A stretch of 64,000 bases of DNA. It comes from Psychroflexus sediminis. GTDB lineage: Bacteria > Bacteroidota > Bacteroidia > Flavobacteriales > Flavobacteriaceae. Positions within the stretch are counted from its first letter, which is position 1; each line of letters opens with the position of its first letter. The notes beneath the pieces are model-generated. The model was not told the DNA's origin and made no database searches. It saw only the letters and a program-made list of their open reading frames with translations. A program made the position numbers and the translations under genes. The stretch is from NCBI RefSeq assembly GCF_900099815.1, contig NZ_FNCW01000001.1:67933-131932 (forward strand). Reading direction: 5' to 3'. Shown piece by piece: positions 18,584 through 27,867 of this stretch.

Positions 18584-21500
18584 ATGTTACAAGCGTATGC
18601 TCAATTAAGGGATTTATTGAATTTTTTTGAATCCCCTGCGTTTCTAATTTCGGTGATTGATAATGATTTTAGCGTGGTCGAAGTAAATGATAAACTGAAT
18701 GCAATATCAAAGCGAGATCACAATTTTGACGAAAATGAGAATTTAGCTGACTTTTTAAAAGTGACCTTTACCGCCGATACTGCTGAAGTTTCCAGGTTTA
18801 TCAAAAAATTAAAATTATCTGATCCCACCCGTTTAAATAAATTTCTTTTTAACAACAGGTCTTATAAATTTGAATGTAAACCCTTAAATTTCGAGGATAG
18901 AACTTTCATTTTTGTTGCTGTTGAATCCTTACAAGTCAGACGTAAAACGTATCAACCTACAGAGGTCAGATTTTTTAAGAAAATCTTTGATTCCTTACCT
19001 ATCGGGATTGCTGTGAGTAGAATAGACGATTCTAAAGCTTTGTATGTGAATAGTAAATTCTCGGAAATTTATGGCTGGGAAATTGACGAACTCAATAATG
19101 TTACTGCTTTTTTTGAAAAAGTCTATCCCGATGAGCAAGTGCGGGAAAGGCTTAAAAAAATGATTTTGAATGATATAGAGTCTGGCGATCCAAAAAGGAT
19201 GAATTGGGAAAACCTAACAATCACCACCAGCACAGGCCAAAGAAAAATAGTAAATGCTAAGAACATTCCGTTAAGAGAGCAAAACCTTATGATTTCTACA
19301 GTAACAGACGTTACTAAAAACTATACTGTACAAAGGGAAATCGAAAAAGCTAAGGTCAGATTTGATCTTGCTGCACGGGCAACATCCGATGCTGTCTGGG
19401 AATGGGACTTAGATAAGGAAGAGTTATATTGGGGGGATGGCTATAAACGGCTTTTTGGGTATAAGATACATAACAATAAAGTGTCTAAAGCATTTTGGGA
19501 ATCGAAGATACACCCAAATGACCTGCCTTCTTTTTCCCAGAGTTTAAAGGAAGCCCTGAATGACCCACATCTCTTCAAGTGGACTTTCGATTATCGATTT
19601 TTAGATAGCGGCAATAATTATGCTAGTGTTCGAGAAAACGTGGTCATCGTAAGAAATACCAAGGGAGAACCACTTAGGCTGGTCGGGGCCCTACAGGACA
19701 TCACAAAACCCCTGAAACGCGAAAAACATCTCAATCTATTAGAAAAGTTAGTGGATGGGACCAAGGATGCTATTTTGGTTACGGAAGTCAAAAGCAATAG
19801 TTTTTTGGAATCTGAAATTGTGTATGTTAATTCCAGCTTTCAGGATTTATTCGGATTTGACGTGGCTCAGATTATAGGGAAAACACCTCAGGAATTCTAC
19901 GTCACACCTAAAAACGCAGAGATGTTTCTAGAATTGGAAGCGGAACTCAGCCAATGGAATTCTGTAGATGCCGATATCTTAAGCTATACCAAAACCAATC
20001 TTGAATTTTGGAATAATCTTTCTATTACACCCATAGTAAATGATGAAGGCTGGTATACTCACTGGATGATTCTAAACAGAAATGTAAATGATTTAAAAAC
20101 AAGTATTGAAAAGCGTAAGCTTTTAACTTTTACCCATCGCGCCTTTCAAGGTGACGATTCCATAGAAAGTGCCCTTTGCAAAATTTCATTAAAGATAGAA
20201 GGTTTAATAGGATCCGAATTTTGCGAATTCTGGCTTGTTGATCATCATTCTGAAGGCTTGTCAGAATCCCTGAGATTTAAAGAAGGTGAGCAGGTAGATC
20301 GCGATTCTGAGCTTCTGAATTACAGGTCAGAAGATTTTGCAAATACGATTTTTGAAACTGATGAATCCCAAATCTTAATTCACGAAAACGAATCAAATTC
20401 AAAAGAAAAAAACGACATAAAGCTGAGTTACGGATTTCAAATTCGATCCCATGAAGAATGTCTAGGAGTGATTATCCTTGGATTTAGAGATACCTATTCA
20501 AGAGAATTGACTTTGAGGGCTATTTTCGATGAATTTTCCATTCAACTTGCCAATGAGATTTCAAGAAAGCGCACAGAAAAAGAAATGAGTACTTTTTTTG
20601 AATTCACCCCCGATTTCTTATGCATTGCAGGAAAGAACGACTATCTTAAAAAAATAAACAATAGAGCCTGTGAAATTTTGGGATATAGCTCAGAAATCGT
20701 TTTAACAACACCGCTTTTAGAGTTTATAGAAAAAGAGGATCGTCATAAAGCTTTGAAATTATTGAACAAAGCAAGAGAGAATAAAGGTTACTTCTCTGAT
20801 GAGCTTGGTGTGATTTCTCAAAATTTTGGAATGTTACGTGTGGATTGGACGGTATTCAGTCTTGAGAGCAGTGATGATCTTTTTTGCGTAGGCAGGGACA
20901 TAACAGCCTATAAGAAAAATTTAGAACAGCTCAAAACTCAAAATGAGAAATTCAAAATTGTTTCTGAAACCGTAAAAGACGCCGTTTGGGATTTTGATAT
21001 GCTTACTGAAAAAATGAAATGGGGAAAGGGTCTTAAAACACTTTTCGGTTACGATCCCGAAGCCTTTGAAGTCTCAGAGAAAATCTGGCTTGAAAAGCTT
21101 CATCCAGAGGATAGAAAAAGAGTGAAAGAGTCCTTTAATTCTGCTGTATGGCAAACCCAAAAAAACGAATGGCGTGAAGAGTATAGGTTTAAAAAACAAG
21201 ATGGTTCGTATGCATATGTTTTAGACAGGGGTAAAATTATAAGAGATGATAAGGCTAAGGCGTTAAGAATGGTCGGTTCTCTTCAAGATATTTCAGAATA
21301 TAGAGATTATCAACTCAAGCTTGAAAACCTCAATCAAAAGCTGGTTAAACAAACCGAATCTCTGGCTAAATCAAATAAAGATCTGGAAGAATTTGCTTAC
21401 ATAGCTTCTCACGATTTACAGGAACCTTTAAGAATGGTAACTGGTTTTCTAACCAGGCTGGAGCAAAAATATGGAGAGGATCTTGATGCTAAAGGGAAAG

Positions 21501-22057
21501 AATATGTTAATTTTGCAGTAGATGGTGCAAAGCGAATGCGTCAGATTATTCTTGGTTTGCTCAACTTTTCGAAAGTAGGAAGACAAAACCTAGCCTGGAC
21601 AAAAGTTGACGTAGCATCGGTGATCGAGGAGGTTGAATCGCTTTTACATGAAGCTATTAAAGAAAAAAACGCCAAAATCGAAACCGGAAATCTTCCCGTG
21701 GTATTTTCTGTTGAAGATGAATTGAAAGAGGTTTTTTTAAACCTGATTGAAAATTCCATCAAGTATGCTCAAAGCAATGCGGTGCCACAAGTAAAAATTG
21801 ATTATGAAGAAAGCCCAAATTACCATAGGTTCAGTGTAAAGGATAATGGTATTGGAATTTCTCAAGAATATCATGACAAGATTTTTGGAATTTTCCAAAG
21901 ATTACACGGTCATAGTGAATACTCAGGGACAGGCATAGGCCTGGCCATAGTAAAAAAAATAATACATAACTTAGGAGGTAGCATCAGTTTAGAGTCTGAG
22001 CTTGATAAAGGAACAAAGTTCTTAATAAAACTTCCCAAAACTCTAAAAAAAAAATGA
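18584..22057 (+). CDS. Multi-PAS/GAF sensor histidine kinase
   Basis: 1157 residues with no membrane segment, so a cytoplasmic sensor. By eye: a weak PAS (1-120), PAS (about 127-250, SLPIGIAVSRIDDSKALYVN), PAS-PAC (260-380, SDAVWEWDLDKEELYWG), PAS (385-500), GAF (510-665), PAS (668-780, FTPDFLCIAGKND), PAS-PAC (790-910), then HisKA with the H box IASHDLQEPLRM, and a HATPase with NLIENSIKYA, VKDNGIGIS and GTGIGLAIVKK. This H-box type is close to that of bacteriophytochrome kinases. The gene overlaps the next by 4 bases and heads a five-gene signalling unit. Confidence 0.95.
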   Translation: MLQAYAQLRDLLNFFESPAFLISVIDNDFSVVEVNDKLNAISKRDHNFDENENLADFLKVTFTADTAEVSRFIKKLKLSDPTRLNKFLFNNRSYKFECKPLNFEDRTFIFVAVESLQVRRKTYQPTEVRFFKKIFDSLPIGIAVSRIDDSKALYVNSKFSEIYGWEIDELNNVTAFFEKVYPDEQVRERLKKMILNDIESGDPKRMNWENLTITTSTGQRKIVNAKNIPLREQNLMISTVTDVTKNYTVQREIEKAKVRFDLAARATSDAVWEWDLDKEELYWGDGYKRLFGYKIHNNKVSKAFWESKIHPNDLPSFSQSLKEALNDPHLFKWTFDYRFLDSGNNYASVRENVVIVRNTKGEPLRLVGALQDITKPLKREKHLNLLEKLVDGTKDAILVTEVKSNSFLESEIVYVNSSFQDLFGFDVAQIIGKTPQEFYVTPKNAEMFLELEAELSQWNSVDADILSYTKTNLEFWNNLSITPIVNDEGWYTHWMILNRNVNDLKTSIEKRKLLTFTHRAFQGDDSIESALCKISLKIEGLIGSEFCEFWLVDHHSEGLSESLRFKEGEQVDRDSELLNYRSEDFANTIFETDESQILIHENESNSKEKNDIKLSYGFQIRSHEECLGVIILGFRDTYSRELTLRAIFDEFSIQLANEISRKRTEKEMSTFFEFTPDFLCIAGKNDYLKKINNRACEILGYSSEIVLTTPLLEFIEKEDRHKALKLLNKARENKGYFSDELGVISQNFGMLRVDWTVFSLESSDDLFCVGRDITAYKKNLEQLKTQNEKFKIVSETVKDAVWDFDMLTEKMKWGKGLKTLFGYDPEAFEVSEKIWLEKLHPEDRKRVKESFNSAVWQTQKNEWREEYRFKKQDGSYAYVLDRGKIIRDDKAKALRMVGSLQDISEYRDYQLKLENLNQKLVKQTESLAKSNKDLEEFAYIASHDLQEPLRMVTGFLTRLEQKYGEDLDAKGKEYVNFAVDGAKRMRQIILGLLNFSKVGRQNLAWTKVDVASVIEEVESLLHEAIKEKNAKIETGNLPVVFSVEDELKEVFLNLIENSIKYAQSNAVPQVKIDYEESPNYHRFSVKDNGIGISQEYHDKIFGIFQRLHGHSEYSGTGIGLAIVKKIIHNLGGSISLESELDKGTKFLIKLPKTLKKK

Positions 22058-23253
22058 TAAAACCTCCAATTCCTAATAAGGAAGCAGAACGGCTTAAAGA
22101 ATTACACAGTCTAAGACTGATTGAGAACCTCCCAGATGAGGATTTAGATTTGATTACCAAATTAGCATCAGATATTTGTGGAACGAAAGTCTCCTTAATA
22201 ACACTTATAGATTCTAAAACTCAATTTTTTAAATCTAGTCACGGTATACAACTAGAAAGCACATCCAGGGATGTGGCCTTTTGTGCGCATGCGATAAATT
22301 CTCCAGACAAAATGCTCATAGTAAATGACGCCACTGAAGATGAAAGATTTAAAGAGAATCCTCTGGTAACGGCAGATCCTAAAATCGCCTTTTATGCTGG
22401 AATGCCGCTTTCCACTAAAGAAGGACTTGCTCTGGGTACTCTTTGTGTTGTTGACACTAAACCAAAAGTGCTCTCAGCCTCACAAATTGAGTCTTTAAAG
22501 TCACTTGCTAAATTGGTTGAGCGCTTGTTTGAATCCAGACGAAAGTCGCTAGATCTTGAAAAAACCCAAACTCAGTTGCAGTTACATAAAAGACAAGCAG
22601 AGGAAATAGCCTTTTCCATCGCCCACGATCTTAAAAATCCACTGGATAGTATCCACGGTTTTTTGGAGCTTTTGCAGCTGGAAACCGGAACAGCTCTTGG
22701 CAAAGAAGCACAAGAGTACATAGAGTATGCTAAACAAAGCACCCAAAAAATGACAGGTCTTATATATGAAATACTGGCTTTTGCAAAGCTTTCTTCTACT
22801 CGTGAGGAAAAGGGCTTAGTCGATATTGAGCCTATCATTCAAAATATCATAGATTTAAACTTACCTGTTATAAAATCAGAAGATATCGAAATTGAATTCA
22901 AGGATTTACCTCTGGTAAGCACATCGAAAACTTTGTTTTCTGTTGTGCTAAGAAATCTTGTGGGTAATGCTATTAAATATAGATCTAGAGAAAGGCCACT
23001 GAAAATCCAAATAAAAGTTCAAGATAAACTGGACGAATGGAAGATAAGTGTTTTAGATAATGGACATGGGATTCAAAAACAAAATCTTGAAAAAATATTT
23101 AGACCCTTTTACAAAGAAAATAAACACAGCCATTCTGGAGTTGGGATGGGATTGGCTACATGTAAAAAAATTGTTCTAAATTTAGATGGCAATATTTCAG
23201 TAGAATCAGAGCCTGGGAAGGGAAGTGTTTTTAGTTTTGCAGTTCCTAAATAG
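22054..23253 (+). CDS. GAF-domain sensor histidine kinase
   Basis: 399 residues, soluble. The GAF domain (about 20-165) contains ICGTKVSLITLID, FCAHAIN and FYAGMPLSTKEGLALGTLCV, a common form in Bacteroidota kinases. HisKA follows with the H box FSIAHDLKNPL, then HATPase with NLVGNAIKY, VLDNGHGI and GVGMGLATCKK. It overlaps the upstream kinase by ATGA, indicating translational coupling. Confidence 0.95.
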   Translation: MIKPPIPNKEAERLKELHSLRLIENLPDEDLDLITKLASDICGTKVSLITLIDSKTQFFKSSHGIQLESTSRDVAFCAHAINSPDKMLIVNDATEDERFKENPLVTADPKIAFYAGMPLSTKEGLALGTLCVVDTKPKVLSASQIESLKSLAKLVERLFESRRKSLDLEKTQTQLQLHKRQAEEIAFSIAHDLKNPLDSIHGFLELLQLETGTALGKEAQEYIEYAKQSTQKMTGLIYEILAFAKLSSTREEKGLVDIEPIIQNIIDLNLPVIKSEDIEIEFKDLPLVSTSKTLFSVVLRNLVGNAIKYRSRERPLKIQIKVQDKLDEWKISVLDNGHGIQKQNLEKIFRPFYKENKHSHSGVGMGLATCKKIVLNLDGNISVESEPGKGSVFSFAVPK

Positions 23254-23261
23254 AAAAAAAA

Positions 23262-23702
23262 ATGAGACATCCTTTTATAATTTTGGTAGTAGAGGATAAT
23301 AAAGGGGATGTCTTGATGATTACTGAAGCTTTTGAGGATGCGAATTTAGAATGTCAACATGCGGTGGTAAACAACGGTAAGGCGGCTTTAGACTATTTGT
23401 TTAAAAAAGCCTCTTTTGAATCTGTCGAAACGCCTAATCTTATTTTACTAGATTTAAATATTCCCAAATACAATGGGATGGAAGTTCTCAAGGTTCTAAA
23501 AAATAATGAAGATTTAAAAGCGATTCCTGTTGTAATATTTACAACATCGTCCTCAGCAAATGACGTTAATGCCTGTTATCAAAATCATGCAAATTGCTAT
23601 ATAACAAAACCTCAGGATGCATTAGGTTTTATGAATGCTGTTACCAAAATTGAAGAATTTTGGACAAAATATGCGAACCTTTCGAATTTTTCAAAATCAT
23701 GA
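23262..23702 (+). CDS. Stand-alone response regulator (Rcp1-like receiver)
   Basis: 146 residues consisting of one receiver domain: acidic pocket VVEDNKGD, phosphoacceptor Asp in LILLDLNIP, Thr/Ser in VVIFTTSSSANDV, and Lys in YITKPQ. No output domain. This resembles Rcp1, the partner of cyanobacterial phytochrome kinases; here the cognate kinase is probably one of the two encoded just upstream (9-base gap). Confidence 0.94.
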   Translation: MRHPFIILVVEDNKGDVLMITEAFEDANLECQHAVVNNGKAALDYLFKKASFESVETPNLILLDLNIPKYNGMEVLKVLKNNEDLKAIPVVIFTTSSSANDVNACYQNHANCYITKPQDALGFMNAVTKIEEFWTKYANLSNFSKS

Positions 23703-24715
23703 GCCTAACCAAAGAATTTCTCGAAGTGTTGATTATCGAAGATAATCTAGGAGATTATGCTTTGCTAAAAGAATACTTAGAGGAACGCTTTGAAAATTTA
23801 TCCTTTCATCATTCGTTAAATTTCAAAAAGGGAGAAGTTTTACTGCTAAGCGAATTGAAATTTGATTTGATTTTCTTGGATTTAACCTTGCCAGCCGATT
23901 CTGGAAAACCACTTATAAAAAAGGTGCTTGATATAGCAGGTCAGTCTCCAGTTATAATATTGACAGGCTCGCTTAATCTTGATTTTTGCATAGAATCTCT
24001 TCAATTAGGAGTTTCAGATTATTTATTCAAAGACGAATTAAACCCGAATTCACTGTTTAAGAGCATTAATTATACCATCGAAAAACAAAAGCAAAGGCTC
24101 CATATAACTGCATCAGAAAAAAAATACAGTGATCTTTTTCATCTCTCCCCAATTGCCATGTTTGTTTACAATACAGATTCTTTCAAATTTCTGGATGTAA
24201 ACTCAGCAGCTCTAGAGCTTTATGGATATGGTAAGGAGGAGTTTCTGTCTATGCACCTTCAGCAAATCCTTTTTTTTAAGGAAAAAGATGCCTTTTTAGG
24301 GGCTTTAAAAGAAATCAGGCACAAAGAAAGCTACAGCTTTAAAGATTATTTCATTTATAAAAGAAAATCTGGAGAAGAAATAAAAGCGGAAATAATTGTA
24401 AAAAACATTGATTTTCAGAATCAAAATGCGATGTTGGTTGTTGCTAACGATATTACTGAGCGTTTAAATCATTTTGAAGCTCTCGCAACACAGAATAAAA
24501 AGCTTAATGAAATTTCTTGGCAACATTCACATGAAATGCGTTCGCCTGCCTCAAAAATTTTAGGTATTATTGAACTTATAAATACCGACTCATGTTCAGA
24601 AGAAGAGCAAAAGTTTCTTATCAAAGAAATAGAAAATAGTGTAAAAGAATTGGATAAGGTAATAAGGTCTATCTCCAAAAATGCAACACAAATTCAACCC
24701 AAAAAAACCAATTGA
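23699..24715 (+). CDS. Receiver-PAS-DHp protein without an ATPase domain
   Basis: 338 residues from the ATG at 23699, which overlaps the preceding stop as ATGA; an upstream in-frame ATG at 23660 would overlap more and precedes the receiver by extra residues. Domains: receiver (LIIEDNLGDY, LIFLDLTLPADSG, VIILTGSLN, YLFKDE), PAS (about 135-250, HLSPIAMFVYNTDSFKFLDVN), and a HisKA-like helical hairpin with the H box SWQHSHEMRSPASKI. The protein then stops: there is no N box, G1 or G2 box. It would need another protein to phosphorylate it. Confidence 0.85.
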   Translation: MSLTKEFLEVLIIEDNLGDYALLKEYLEERFENLSFHHSLNFKKGEVLLLSELKFDLIFLDLTLPADSGKPLIKKVLDIAGQSPVIILTGSLNLDFCIESLQLGVSDYLFKDELNPNSLFKSINYTIEKQKQRLHITASEKKYSDLFHLSPIAMFVYNTDSFKFLDVNSAALELYGYGKEEFLSMHLQQILFFKEKDAFLGALKEIRHKESYSFKDYFIYKRKSGEEIKAEIIVKNIDFQNQNAMLVVANDITERLNHFEALATQNKKLNEISWQHSHEMRSPASKILGIIELINTDSCSEEEQKFLIKEIENSVKELDKVIRSISKNATQIQPKKTN

Positions 24716-24717
24716 GA

Positions 24718-25119
24718 ATGGATTTTGAAGTTTTAAATGTTGATGATGATAAAATGGTGCTTTTTATTCACGAAAAAATGATGATTCATTCAGGATTTTC
24801 AAGTTCACCTAAATCTTTCGAAGATGCTCATGAAACCATCACATATATTTCTGAGCATATAACTGAAGAGAAAAAATTTGTTATTTTTTTAGACGTCAAC
24901 ATGCCAGATCTCGATGGCTGGGGTTTTATGGAAGAGTTAGAGAAAAAAGGCCTTGATAAGTATTGTTACATATTTGTTATGACCTCTTCTATAGATCCTT
25001 CAGATAAAGAAAAAGCAGTAACTTATGCTGCTGCCATCGGGTTTGTGGAAAAACCCTTGAGTGTCGAAAAACTCAATGATTTGAAAACTAAGGAGGAATT
25101 GCGCCCCCTGTTCAATTAA
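24718..25119 (+). CDS. Stand-alone response regulator
   Basis: 134 residues from the ATG at 24718 (a TTG six bases earlier is possible). A single receiver: NVDDDKMV, phosphoacceptor Asp in VIFLDVNMPDLDGW, VMTSSID and the conserved Lys in FVEKPLS. No output domain. Last gene of the signalling unit and convergent with hflX, 4 bases apart. Confidence 0.93.
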   Translation: MDFEVLNVDDDKMVLFIHEKMMIHSGFSSSPKSFEDAHETITYISEHITEEKKFVIFLDVNMPDLDGWGFMEELEKKGLDKYCYIFVMTSSIDPSDKEKAVTYAAAIGFVEKPLSVEKLNDLKTKEELRPLFN

Positions 25120-25123
25120 AGAT

Positions 25124-26356
25124 TTAGTCCTCTTGTTCTTCCTCACCCGTATAGGCATCATATTCTGGATATAGAAAATTATTATACGGGAAACGAGTGA
25201 TATGAATGTCTCTAACGGTGTCGTAAACTTTTTTTCTAAACTCTTCGATATTCTCTTTTTCGGTTGCAGAAATGAACAGGACATTATCGCCTTGTCTCTG
25301 CATCCAGGTTTTTTTCCATTCTTCCAAAGTGTAGTGCTGATAAGAGCGTTCTACCATCAGGTCGTCTTCATCCAGTGCTTCGGCTTCGTAGCTGTCAATT
25401 TTATTGAAGACCATGATTATTGGTTTATCCCTGGCTTCGATGTCATCCAAAATACTATTGACAGATTCGATGTGATCTTCAAAATTTTCGTGAGAAATAT
25501 CGACGACATGCAAAAGCAAATCGGCTTCTCTCACCTCATCCAAGGTAGATTTGAAAGATTCTACCAATTGAGTGGGCAGCTTTCTAATGAAACCAACGGT
25601 ATCTGTGAGCAGAAAAGGGAGATTTCTAATCACGACCTTTCGGACTGTGGTGTCCAGGGTGGCAAATAATTTATTCTCCGCAAAAACCTCGCTTTTGCTG
25701 ATCACGTTCATCAGCGTTGACTTTCCGACATTGGTATAGCCAACCAGAGCAACCCTTACAAGGCTTCCTCTGTTTCCTCTTTGAACGGCCATCTGTTTAT
25801 CGATGGTTTTCAGTTTTTTCTTGAGTAAGGTAATTTTATCTCTTACAATACGTCTGTCGGTTTCAATTTCAGTTTCACCGGGACCACGCATTCCAATACC
25901 ACCCCGTTGACGCTCAAGGTGAGTCCAGAGTCCTGCAAGTCTTGGTAATAAATATTCGTACTGAGCAAGCTCTACCTGTGTGCTGGCGTAACTGGTTTTG
26001 GCACGTTGAGCAAATATATCCAGGATAAGATAGGTTCTGTCAACAACTTTGCATTTCAGTATCTTTTCAATATTTTTTTGCTGAGCAGGAGATAATTCGT
26101 CATCAAAAATAGCTGTACCAATCTCATGTTCTTCTACGTAATCCCTTACTTGTTCCAGCTTACCTTTCCCGATAAAGGTTTTGGGATGAGGTACATCCAG
26201 CTTTTGCTGAAATCGTTTCATGACTTCACCACCAGCAGTGTAGGTCAAAAACTCGAGTTCGTCGAGATATTCCTTGGATTTTTCCTCATCTTGAAATTGA
26301 TTTATAATTCCAATAAGTACGGCAGTTTCGTAGGTTGTGTTTTGGGCGTCTATCAT
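25124..26356 (-). CDS. hflX: GTPase HflX
   Basis: Ribosome-associated GTPase that splits stalled ribosomes. The N-terminal glycine-rich domain has FIGKGKLEQV and the signature GGIGMRGPGETEIETDRR; the G domain has Walker A GYTNVGKST, the G3 motif DTVGFI and the G4 motif NKID. Length 410 is normal. Confidence 0.97.
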   Translation of the reverse strand: MIDAQNTTYETAVLIGIINQFQDEEKSKEYLDELEFLTYTAGGEVMKRFQQKLDVPHPKTFIGKGKLEQVRDYVEEHEIGTAIFDDELSPAQQKNIEKILKCKVVDRTYLILDIFAQRAKTSYASTQVELAQYEYLLPRLAGLWTHLERQRGGIGMRGPGETEIETDRRIVRDKITLLKKKLKTIDKQMAVQRGNRGSLVRVALVGYTNVGKSTLMNVISKSEVFAENKLFATLDTTVRKVVIRNLPFLLTDTVGFIRKLPTQLVESFKSTLDEVREADLLLHVVDISHENFEDHIESVNSILDDIEARDKPIIMVFNKIDSYEAEALDEDDLMVERSYQHYTLEEWKKTWMQRQGDNVLFISATEKENIEEFRKKVYDTVRDIHITRFPYNNFLYPEYDAYTGEEEQED

Positions 26357-26372
26357 ATATGAAGTTGATCTG

Positions 26373-26380
26373 CAAAATTA
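26373..26380 (-). promoter_or_regulatory. Bacteroidota -7 box for hflX
   Basis: The complement reads TAATTTTG followed by C, matching TAnnTTTG, 17 bases before the hflX start. Confidence 0.5.
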
Positions 26381-26531
26381 TGAAAAATACTTCAGTTCTA
26401 TTCTGAATTTAAGATTTCCAAAACGTATACTTTGAGTTCTCTGCTTTATTATTCTCTTAAGTTTCACGAGGAAGTCTAGCTTTAATACTAAAAATTCCCT
26501 TAATTCGTTTATTATAAAAAACCACACTCTT

Positions 26532-26915
26532 ATGAACCTGAAAAAGTATCTAATGGTTTTCACTTGTTTAGTGTTAACTTATTCCTGCAGTTCAGATGAT
26601 TCAGACGAACTTAATGGAGCACAGAACACCTGTGCTATCTCCAAAGGAATTTCCCCCAATCAAGATGGGCTTAATGATAATTTTGATTTGTCTTGTCTGG
26701 CAGACCGAACAGGAATTGTAAGCCTGGAGATATTTGACAGAAATGGCCGAAGTATCTATTCAAAAGCAAATTACAGAGATGAATTTGCAGGACAAAGCGA
26801 CGAGGGCGATAGTCTGGTCACCGGAACCTATTTTTATACCATAACTTTTGAAACTGAAGATTTGGAATACGGCTCTAGCCTCAAAGGTGAGTTATACATA
26901 AATGTTGAACAATAA
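26532..26915 (+). CDS. Small lipoprotein made almost only of a type B (CHU_C) sorting domain
   Basis: 127 residues. The lipobox LTYSC (Cys19) is followed by an acidic SSDDSDE stretch; the rest is the gliding-motility-associated C-terminal domain (ISPNQDGLNDNFDL, VSLEIFDRNGRSIY, GDSLVTGTYFYTI). In typical type IX cargo this domain is the last ~90 residues of a large protein. Here no cargo precedes it. It is followed by a PorP/SprF gene, 4 bases on, the usual partner of type B domains. Confidence 0.88.
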   Translation: MNLKKYLMVFTCLVLTYSCSSDDSDELNGAQNTCAISKGISPNQDGLNDNFDLSCLADRTGIVSLEIFDRNGRSIYSKANYRDEFAGQSDEGDSLVTGTYFYTITFETEDLEYGSSLKGELYINVEQ

Positions 26916-26919
26916 GGCT

Positions 26920-27849
26920 ATGAAAAATAAACTTCTTTCTATTAAAAAAAGATATATCCTCACTTTAGGAATTTTGGTTTTGTTCGGTTTTCAACAGATT
27001 TTTGCACAACAAGCCCCTCAGTACACGCAGTATATGTACAATATGGGGGTGGTAAATCCAGCCTATGCGGGTTCTAAAGAAAATCTTTCTGTGGGCCTGC
27101 TCTACAGAGAGCAATGGTCTGGAATAGATGGTGCTCCCAAAACCTTTACGTTTAACGCACATTCTCCAGTGGGCAACGAATGGGGCATTGGGATTTCCGG
27201 TATAAACGATCAGATTGGTGCTACCGATCAAACCGATGTTTATGCAGATATTTCCTACACTTTGGACCTTGGTAAAAAAGGAAACTTAGCTTTTGGTATA
27301 AAGGCAGGGGCAAGGTTTCAAAGCACCGGATTTACAGATTTATATTTCCAGGATGAAGCAGATCCTGCTTTTCAACAAGATATTGATGAAACTTATCTGA
27401 ATTTAGGGGCAGGTCTTCTATACTATACAGATAAATTCTACGTAGGTCTTTCCGTACCAAATTTTCTAAGTTCAACACATGTGGATGCTGATGGCAGAAC
27501 ATTCGGTTCTGAACAGCAGCATTATTTTATAACAGCAGGTTATGTGTTTGATATGAACGAATACATCAAATTTAAGCCTTCTACCTTAGTGAAATCCGAA
27601 TTCGGTTCAGCAGTTTCTTTTGATATTAATGCTAACTTTTTGTTTTATGACAAGTATGAGATTGGAGCATCTTATAGATATGAAGATGCTATAAGTGCTC
27701 TGGCCAGTGTTCGAGCGGCAGACTGGGTTCAGATTGGTGTTGCCTACGACGCCACAACCTCCAGTTTGAATGAGCCGTCTTATGAAGCATTTGTCATTTT
27801 TGATATTTTCTTCAATAAGAAAACTTATGTCTCTCCACGTTATTTTTAA
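26920..27849 (+). CDS. PorP/SprF family type IX secretion membrane protein
   Basis: 309 residues from the ATG at 26920, chosen because it starts after the upstream stop and leads into a proper signal peptide ending IFAQ; an ATG at 26902 is possible. The family signature follows: QQAPQYTQYMYNMGVVNPAY, AGSKENLSVGLLYREQW, and a C-terminal beta barrel ending in FDIFFN. Homologues act with the T9SS in export of type B domain proteins. The upstream lipoprotein and downstream OmpA-type gene form the conserved three-gene arrangement. Confidence 0.94.
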   Translation: MKNKLLSIKKRYILTLGILVLFGFQQIFAQQAPQYTQYMYNMGVVNPAYAGSKENLSVGLLYREQWSGIDGAPKTFTFNAHSPVGNEWGIGISGINDQIGATDQTDVYADISYTLDLGKKGNLAFGIKAGARFQSTGFTDLYFQDEADPAFQQDIDETYLNLGAGLLYYTDKFYVGLSVPNFLSSTHVDADGRTFGSEQQHYFITAGYVFDMNEYIKFKPSTLVKSEFGSAVSFDINANFLFYDKYEIGASYRYEDAISALASVRAADWVQIGVAYDATTSSLNEPSYEAFVIFDIFFNKKTYVSPRYF

Positions 27850-27867
27850 TCTGAAATTATTTCTCTG

